Below are positions 6,864 through 10,955 of a stretch of DNA of 10,955 nucleotides, one piece after another. The first letter of the stretch is position 1. Every line of letters starts with the position of its first letter. Where the stretch lies: contig CAZFUS010000085.1 of assembly GCA_964522485.1 (NCBI GenBank), positions 1 through 10,955 of the forward strand. Reading direction: 5' to 3'. Both the position numbers and the translations under genes were made by a program. The notes beneath the pieces were generated by a model. The model did no database searches. It saw nothing but the letters and a program-made list of their open reading frames with translations, and was not told where the DNA came from. This stretch comes from Methylohalomonas sp964522485. GTDB taxonomy: Bacteria; Pseudomonadota; Gammaproteobacteria; Methylohalomonadales; Methylohalomonadaceae.

Positions 6864-8249
6864 TTAGCCAGAATCTGTGTCGGTGTCAGGTAACTGTTTA
6901 TCGTCTCGAAACTGTATCGGGTCAATATTATGTTGACTCAATAGCTTATAGAACTCAGTACGGTTGCGCCCGGCTATCCGCGCAGCGTTTGCGACATGTC
7001 CGCCCGTGATGCGCATAACACTGATCAAATAATTACATTCGAAAATATCCTTGGCATCTTTCAATGTCTGAATCTGCCCGGGCTCGTCCTGGAGCGCGCG
7101 CTGTGCCAGGCTTAAGGGAATGGTTTTGGTTTTCGACAATGTTGCACACAATTCAACAACATTGATGAGTTGACGGACATTGCCGGGCCACGGAGCCGTC
7201 ACCAGATAATCCATGGCTTCGGGTGCAAAATATTTACGTTCACCACCCAGCTTGGCCTGACGCTGCGATAGAAAATGCTCAATAAGCAGTGGAATATCCT
7301 CGCGGCGAGAGGTGAGCGCCGGGATACGCAGGGGAACGACATTAAGGCGATAGTAAAGATCCTCGCGAAATTCACCTTCCTTGACTGCTTCGGCCAGGTC
7401 CCGATGTGTTGCAGAGATGACGCGTACATCAACCGGAAAATTACGCGTTGAACCAACCGGACGCACCTGGAAGTCCTGCAAGACCCGGAGTATCTTGACC
7501 TGCAGCTGCAACGGCATGTCGCCAATCTCGTCAAGGAACAATGTGCCACCATTGGCAGCCTGAAACAGGCCTTCATGCCGGGTTGTAGCCCCGGTAAATG
7601 CACCCTTCTCATGACCGAAAAGTTCAGATTCAAGCAACTGTTCAGGAAATGAACTGCAGTTAACCGGTACAAAGGCTTTTTCACGTCGCGGACTGGCGTC
7701 ATGAATCGCCTTGGCAATCACTTCCTTGCCGGTGCCGGTATCGCCTTGAATAAAAACTGTAATGTCGCTGTCGGCAACCAGCTTGGCCTGGTCGACCAAT
7801 TCGGCCATGAGACTGCTGCGATACACCAGTCCCTCACTGAAAGCTTCATCGATACGCGGATCAGCCGAGCGATTGACCGCGCGTTCGACCTGCTTGATCA
7901 GTTCTTCCGACTGAATTGGCTTGGTCAGAAAAGCGGCGGAGCCGAGATGGGTCGCTTTGACGGCATCCGGTATCTGGGCTTTGCCGCTGAGCATGATAAC
8001 CGGCAATAGCGGATTGAATTTGTGAAGCTCGCTCAGTAAAGCCATCCCGTCCAGATCATCCATGAACAAATCAGTGATGACCAGATCCGGCCTCAGAACA
8101 CCGATACGGCTTAGTGCTTCACGTCCGCTTGTGGCGGTGACAACCTGATAACCAGCCTTCTTCAACCATACTGTCAACAATGACAGGATGTCGTCGTCAT
8201 CGTCCACCAGCAGGATTTTTTTATCCGCATTGCTTGTCTGTTCAGTCAC
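6864..8249 (-). CDS. glrR: GlrR/QseF-like sigma-54-dependent response regulator
   Basis: An NtrC-family transcriptional activator of 461 residues. The receiver (about 11-125) has D17/D18, phospho-acceptor D60 and K110. The AAA+ domain (about 145-375) has Walker A GDTGTGKE (169-176), GAFTGA (216-221), Walker B LFLDEIG with D240/E241, FREDLYYRL with candidate arginine fingers R295 and R301, and WPGNVRQL. The Fis-type DNA-binding end contains AARIAGRNRTEFYKLLSQH. That end, the IPDAV segment (93-97) and the REDIPLL segment match E. coli GlrR as I remember it, better than NtrC or LuxO. GAFTGA shows that it contacts sigma-54. Start is GTG at 8249 with GGGAG nine bases before it. It lies 84 bp downstream of glmS and 18 bp upstream of the HPt gene. 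E. coli GlrR activates the small RNA GlmY, which raises glmS expression. Confidence 0.9.
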   Translation of the reverse strand: MTEQTSNADKKILLVDDDDDILSLLTVWLKKAGYQVVTATSGREALSRIGVLRPDLVITDLFMDDLDGMALLSELHKFNPLLPVIMLSGKAQIPDAVKATHLGSAAFLTKPIQSEELIKQVERAVNRSADPRIDEAFSEGLVYRSSLMAELVDQAKLVADSDITVFIQGDTGTGKEVIAKAIHDASPRREKAFVPVNCSSFPEQLLESELFGHEKGAFTGATTRHEGLFQAANGGTLFLDEIGDMPLQLQVKILRVLQDFQVRPVGSTRNFPVDVRVISATHRDLAEAVKEGEFREDLYYRLNVVPLRIPALTSRREDIPLLIEHFLSQRQAKLGGERKYFAPEAMDYLVTAPWPGNVRQLINVVELCATLSKTKTIPLSLAQRALQDEPGQIQTLKDAKDIFECNYLISVMRITGGHVANAARIAGRNRTEFYKLLSQHNIDPIQFRDDKQLPDTDTDSG

Positions 8250-8278
8250 CCAGCACCACTCCCGCAGACATATTCCTT

Positions 8279-8296
8279 TGTCTTGAAATCATGTCA
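8279..8296. promoter_or_regulatory. Possible GlrR-type operator before the regulator gene
   Basis: TGTC (8279-8282), ten bases, then GTCA (8293-8296) matches the published GlrR site TGTC-N10-GACA at 7 of 8 positions. It lies 30-47 bp upstream of the GTG of the GlrR-like gene. Assuming equal base use, I estimate about 0.03 such near-matches by chance in this 84-bp gap, though several would be expected in the whole window. I see no sigma-54 -24/-12 pair beside it. Confidence 0.25.
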
Positions 8297-8333
8297 CTAT
8301 CTCTACTCAGCCGCCGACACTGGCAGTAACAGC

Positions 8334-10166
8334 CTATTCGACAGTCACCGACTTGGCCAGATTGCGCGGTTGATCCACATCGGCACCCTTGATCACTGCA
8401 ATATGATACGCAAATAGCTGCAACGGCACAGTGTAGACAATCGGTGCGATTACCTCATGCACCGGTGCCAGCTTGAGTACCTTGATATCTTCGGCCGGTT
8501 TTACACCGGACTTGGAATCCGCGAATAAATACAACAGGCCGCCCCGCGCCCTGACTTCCTGCAGATTTGATTTGAGTTTTTCCAGCAGGCTGTCATTGGG
8601 TGCAACGGCAATTACCGGCATATCTTCATCCACCAGCGCAAGCGGACCATGCTTGAGTTCGCCTGCCGCATAGGCCTCGGCATGAATATAGGAGATTTCC
8701 TTGAGCTTCAGCGCCCCTTCCATGGCCACTGGCAGCATGGTCCCCCGTCCCAGATACAGGGCGTGACGCTTGTGTGCAAAGTCTTCTGCCAGTTTCTGGA
8801 TATCGGGACTCAGTTCGAGCACTGTGTTGATCTGGCCTGGCAACGCTTCCAGCTGTTCAACCAGTTCGCGTTCCTGATCAGGTCCGAGCCGGTTGCGGCG
8901 CCCCAGCGCCAGCGCCAACAACAGCAAAGCCACCAGCTGCGTGGTAAAGGCCTTGGTCGAGGCTACCCCGATCTCGGGGCCGGCGCGGGTCAGAAAAACC
9001 AGATCCGATTCACGCGTCAGCGAACTCTCCGGGTTGTTACAGATCGCGAGACTGGCTGAATAACCCAGTTTCTTGGCCAGCGTCAGTGCCGCCAGCGTAT
9101 CGGCGGTTTCACCGGACTGGGAAATCGTCACACACAGCGTGTTCTCCGGTACTACATGAGCCCGGTAACGGTATTCACTGGCGATTTCGACCCGACAGGG
9201 GATGCCCGCCAGCGATTCCATCCAGTAGGAGGCGACCAGTCCGGCATGATAGCTCGTGCCGCAGGCGATAATATGTACTTCCCTGATGCGCCCCAGAATA
9301 CTACTGGCGGCCTGACCGAAAGCGTCATCCAGCACGTGGTCGTGGTCAATACGGCCCGAAAGAGTATCGGCGATGGCGCCCGGCTGGCTGAAGATCTCTT
9401 TCAGCATGTAATGACGGTAACCGGACTTATCAGCGGCATCTGCGAGGAGTTCCGACGTCACCACCCTGCGGCTGGCTTCCCGGCCCTCGACATCGTAAAT
9501 TTTCAGCCGGTCACGATATATATCGACAATGTCGCCGTCCTCAAGAAAGATAAACTGCCGCGTTACGGGCAGCAGCGCGAATACGTCTGAGGCGATGAAA
9601 TGCTCGCCGATACCGATACCCACTACCAGTGGACTGCCACGGCGGGCCGCGACCAGGCGATCCGGCTCGGTCGTGCTTAACACCCCAATGGCATAAGCGC
9701 CCTGCAAGTCATCCACAGTCGCCCGCACCGCTTCCAGCAGATCGCCACTGTCGGTATAACGTGCATGAATATTATTGACGATGACTTCGGTATCGGTTTC
9801 GGAATCAAAGCCGTAACCACGCTCACGCAACTCGGTACGCAGCGTCTCGTGGTTTTCAATAATGCCGTTGTGTACCAGAGCAATCGTGTCCCGGGACACA
9901 TGCGGATGCGCATTTTCGATACTGGGACGCCCATGTGTTGCCCAGCGGGTGTGGGCGATACCGGTACCGCCGACTGCCGGCTTGTCCGCCACTGCCTGAC
10001 TGAGCTCCGCCACCTTCCCCAGCACGCGTGTGCGCTGTAGATGCCCCTGGCTGTCAAGAACGGCAAGACCGGCGGAGTCGTAGCCCCGGTATTCAAGCCG
10101 CCTCAATCCTTCCAGCAGAATGGGTAAAACATCACGCTGTGCAACTGCCCCGACGATTCCACACAT
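8334..10166 (-). CDS. glmS: Glutamine-fructose-6-phosphate aminotransferase (isomerizing)
   Basis: Makes glucosamine-6-phosphate from fructose-6-phosphate and glutamine, the first committed step toward UDP-GlcNAc for peptidoglycan and lipopolysaccharide; cytoplasmic. The 610 residues are full length (E. coli GlmS has 609). The glutaminase part begins M-C-G-I-V-G, so C2 becomes the N-terminal nucleophile, and has HTRWATHG (72-79), NGIIENH (100-106) and D125. The two SIS domains show CGTSYHAG (302-309), SQSGET (349-354), STKAFTTQ, E490 in KLKEISYIHAEA, H506 in ELKHGP, and the C-terminal K604 in NLAKSVTVE. The ATG lies five bases after the stop of the Sel1 lipoprotein gene, and the nearest GGGAG is 14 bases away, so translation is probably coupled. 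There is no glmS ribozyme signature upstream. The GlrR-like gene follows after 84 bp. Confidence 0.98.
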   Translation of the reverse strand: MCGIVGAVAQRDVLPILLEGLRRLEYRGYDSAGLAVLDSQGHLQRTRVLGKVAELSQAVADKPAVGGTGIAHTRWATHGRPSIENAHPHVSRDTIALVHNGIIENHETLRTELRERGYGFDSETDTEVIVNNIHARYTDSGDLLEAVRATVDDLQGAYAIGVLSTTEPDRLVAARRGSPLVVGIGIGEHFIASDVFALLPVTRQFIFLEDGDIVDIYRDRLKIYDVEGREASRRVVTSELLADAADKSGYRHYMLKEIFSQPGAIADTLSGRIDHDHVLDDAFGQAASSILGRIREVHIIACGTSYHAGLVASYWMESLAGIPCRVEIASEYRYRAHVVPENTLCVTISQSGETADTLAALTLAKKLGYSASLAICNNPESSLTRESDLVFLTRAGPEIGVASTKAFTTQLVALLLLALALGRRNRLGPDQERELVEQLEALPGQINTVLELSPDIQKLAEDFAHKRHALYLGRGTMLPVAMEGALKLKEISYIHAEAYAAGELKHGPLALVDEDMPVIAVAPNDSLLEKLKSNLQEVRARGGLLYLFADSKSGVKPAEDIKVLKLAPVHEVIAPIVYTVPLQLFAYHIAVIKGADVDQPRNLAKSVTVE

Positions 10167-10171
10167 ATCAG

Positions 10172-10729
10172 CTAATCAGGCTCCCTGAAGTCTTCAAATA
10201 CGGGCCGTTCGTTACGGATCGCGGGTTCCGCTTTGTAATTCCTGGTTGGATCAACAATAAATTCATGGGCCATACGCCGGGCCTTGATCTGCTGATTCGG
10301 GGTTAATTTGCCAGCCAGTGAATCAATATAGTGATCAGCCGCTTCATTGCCCTGTTTCTGTGCGGCATAGAACCAGACATAAGCCCTGAGAAAATCCTGC
10401 GGCACACCCATACCATGTTCGTGCATCATGCCGGCATTGCGCTGGGCGCCTGGATGTCCCTGGCTTGCAGCCAGTTCAAACCATTCCAGTGCCTGCCGGT
10501 AGTCGCGTTTCACATCAAGACCGAGATAATAAATGGTACCGAGCGCGTTCTGGGCCTGGGCATCACCCTGCTCGGCCAGCGGCAGCCACAGCTCGCGTGC
10601 GGTTGCGTAATCCTTGTTCTGAAAGGCCACCACCGGATCCGTTTCTCCTTCGCTGCAGGCACTTGTCAGGAGAAGCAAATAGAGGAAAGGGTAGAAAGCT
10701 AGCTGCAAGTACCGGCATTCCCGAATCAT
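10172..10729 (-). CDS. Sel1-repeat (TPR-like) lipoprotein
   Basis: A 185-residue exported protein. The N-terminus (1-24) is a type II signal peptide with hydrophobic core AFYPFLYLLLL and the lipobox T-S-A-C, placing the lipidated cysteine at C25; the next residue is serine, which favours the outer membrane. Two Sel1-like repeats follow: about 52-87 (AEQGDAQAQNALG to ALEWFELA) and 88-124 (ASQGHPGAQRNAG to AYVWFYAA), with a preceding half-repeat near 36-51. The C-terminal 40 residues are charged and not repeat-like. Such repeats mediate protein contacts; the partner is unknown. The gene ends five bases before glmS and is probably co-transcribed with it. No clear ribosome site precedes the ATG and I see no convincing promoter in the 171 bp up to the tRNA gene. 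Confidence 0.85.
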   Translation of the reverse strand: MIRECRYLQLAFYPFLYLLLLTSACSEGETDPVVAFQNKDYATARELWLPLAEQGDAQAQNALGTIYYLGLDVKRDYRQALEWFELAASQGHPGAQRNAGMMHEHGMGVPQDFLRAYVWFYAAQKQGNEAADHYIDSLAGKLTPNQQIKARRMAHEFIVDPTRNYKAEPAIRNERPVFEDFREPD

Positions 10730-10900
10730 GGCAAATCGTTTTCGAAACCGGTATGGAATTCCCAGTCAGATATTTGTTTGAATCCTGATCCGGGTGGAGA
10801 GGCATGTGTGACTCGCGATTGAGAGTCTATGCCCATCCGCCCTTCGTAGCGGGTCAATTGCTATAACCCGGTCACCGATCTCTGATTCACCCTGTTCAAT

Positions 10901-10955
10901 TGGTCGGGACGGCAGGATTTGAACCTGCGACCCCCTGCACCCCATGCAGGTGCGC
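10901..10955 (-). tRNA. tRNA-Pro (GGG), 5' end cut by the window edge
   Basis: The 3' 55 bases of a tRNA gene on the minus strand. Visible are the end of the D arm (GCGC), the anticodon stem CCTGC/GCAGG with loop ATGGGGT (10939-10945) giving anticodon GGG, the T arm GCAGG-TTCAAAT-CCTGC, the acceptor strand CGTCCCG, discriminator A, and an encoded CCA (10901-10903). The sequence closely resembles the E. coli tRNA-Pro that reads CCC/CCU codons. The 5' acceptor strand and most of the D arm lie beyond the right edge. Confidence 0.95.

Noticed and set aside
6453..6893. 146-residue plus-strand frame across the HPt gene
   Set aside because: The HPt frame on the other strand has the HTLKG motif, a ribosome site and operon spacing; the plus frame has none of these.
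9156..9590. 144-residue plus-strand frame inside glmS
   Set aside because: glmS is full length with all catalytic residues, so the opposite frame is a shadow.
10730..10900. Gap between the lipoprotein and tRNA genes, checked for attachment site, terminator or promoter
   Set aside because: It holds only a GACTC/GAGTC hairpin without a T-tract and an isolated TTGACC with no -10 box at proper spacing; there is no duplicate of the tRNA 3' end and no integrase gene.

Overview
The window reads as an ordinary, well-packed chromosomal segment of a gammaproteobacterium of medium GC content. The evidence is a TolC close to the enterobacterial protein, a full-length GlmS, a sigma-54 activator with the GlrR/QseF C-terminus, a tRNA-Pro(GGG) with encoded CCA, and a TPP riboswitch divergent from a tolC operon. 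As I recall, thiC and a tolC homologue are also neighbours in Pseudomonas. I cannot name a genus. I see no insertion sequence, phage gene, CRISPR array or long repeat.

Left part, 1-3292: a minus-strand TPP riboswitch (THI box) with an elongated P3 arm opens the window; its gene, probably thiC, lies off the left edge. Divergent from it on the plus strand are a divergent isoaspartate-methyltransferase-like protein, a single-domain rhodanese, TolC, and an isochorismatase-fold hydrolase. A near-perfect -10 box lies just upstream of the first gene.

Middle and right part, 3252-10729, is all minus strand. In the order of transcription (right to left) it holds a Sel1-repeat lipoprotein, glmS, a GlrR-like sigma-54 response regulator, a stand-alone HPt protein, a CHASE-type hybrid histidine kinase with two receiver domains, and a small four-helix membrane protein whose 3' end overlaps the isochorismatase gene tail to tail. 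The right edge cuts a tRNA-Pro(GGG) gene on the same strand.

The most interesting feature is the set glmS - GlrR-like regulator - HPt - hybrid kinase. In Escherichia coli, GlrR controls glmS indirectly through the small RNA GlmY. Here a GlrR-type regulator sits directly downstream of glmS and is paired not with a simple GlrK-type kinase but with a full phosphorelay (hybrid kinase plus separate HPt). That layout resembles the LuxQ/LuxU/LuxO arrangement of Vibrio. A link between cell-envelope sensing and amino-sugar synthesis is a reasonable inference, but the sequence does not prove it.
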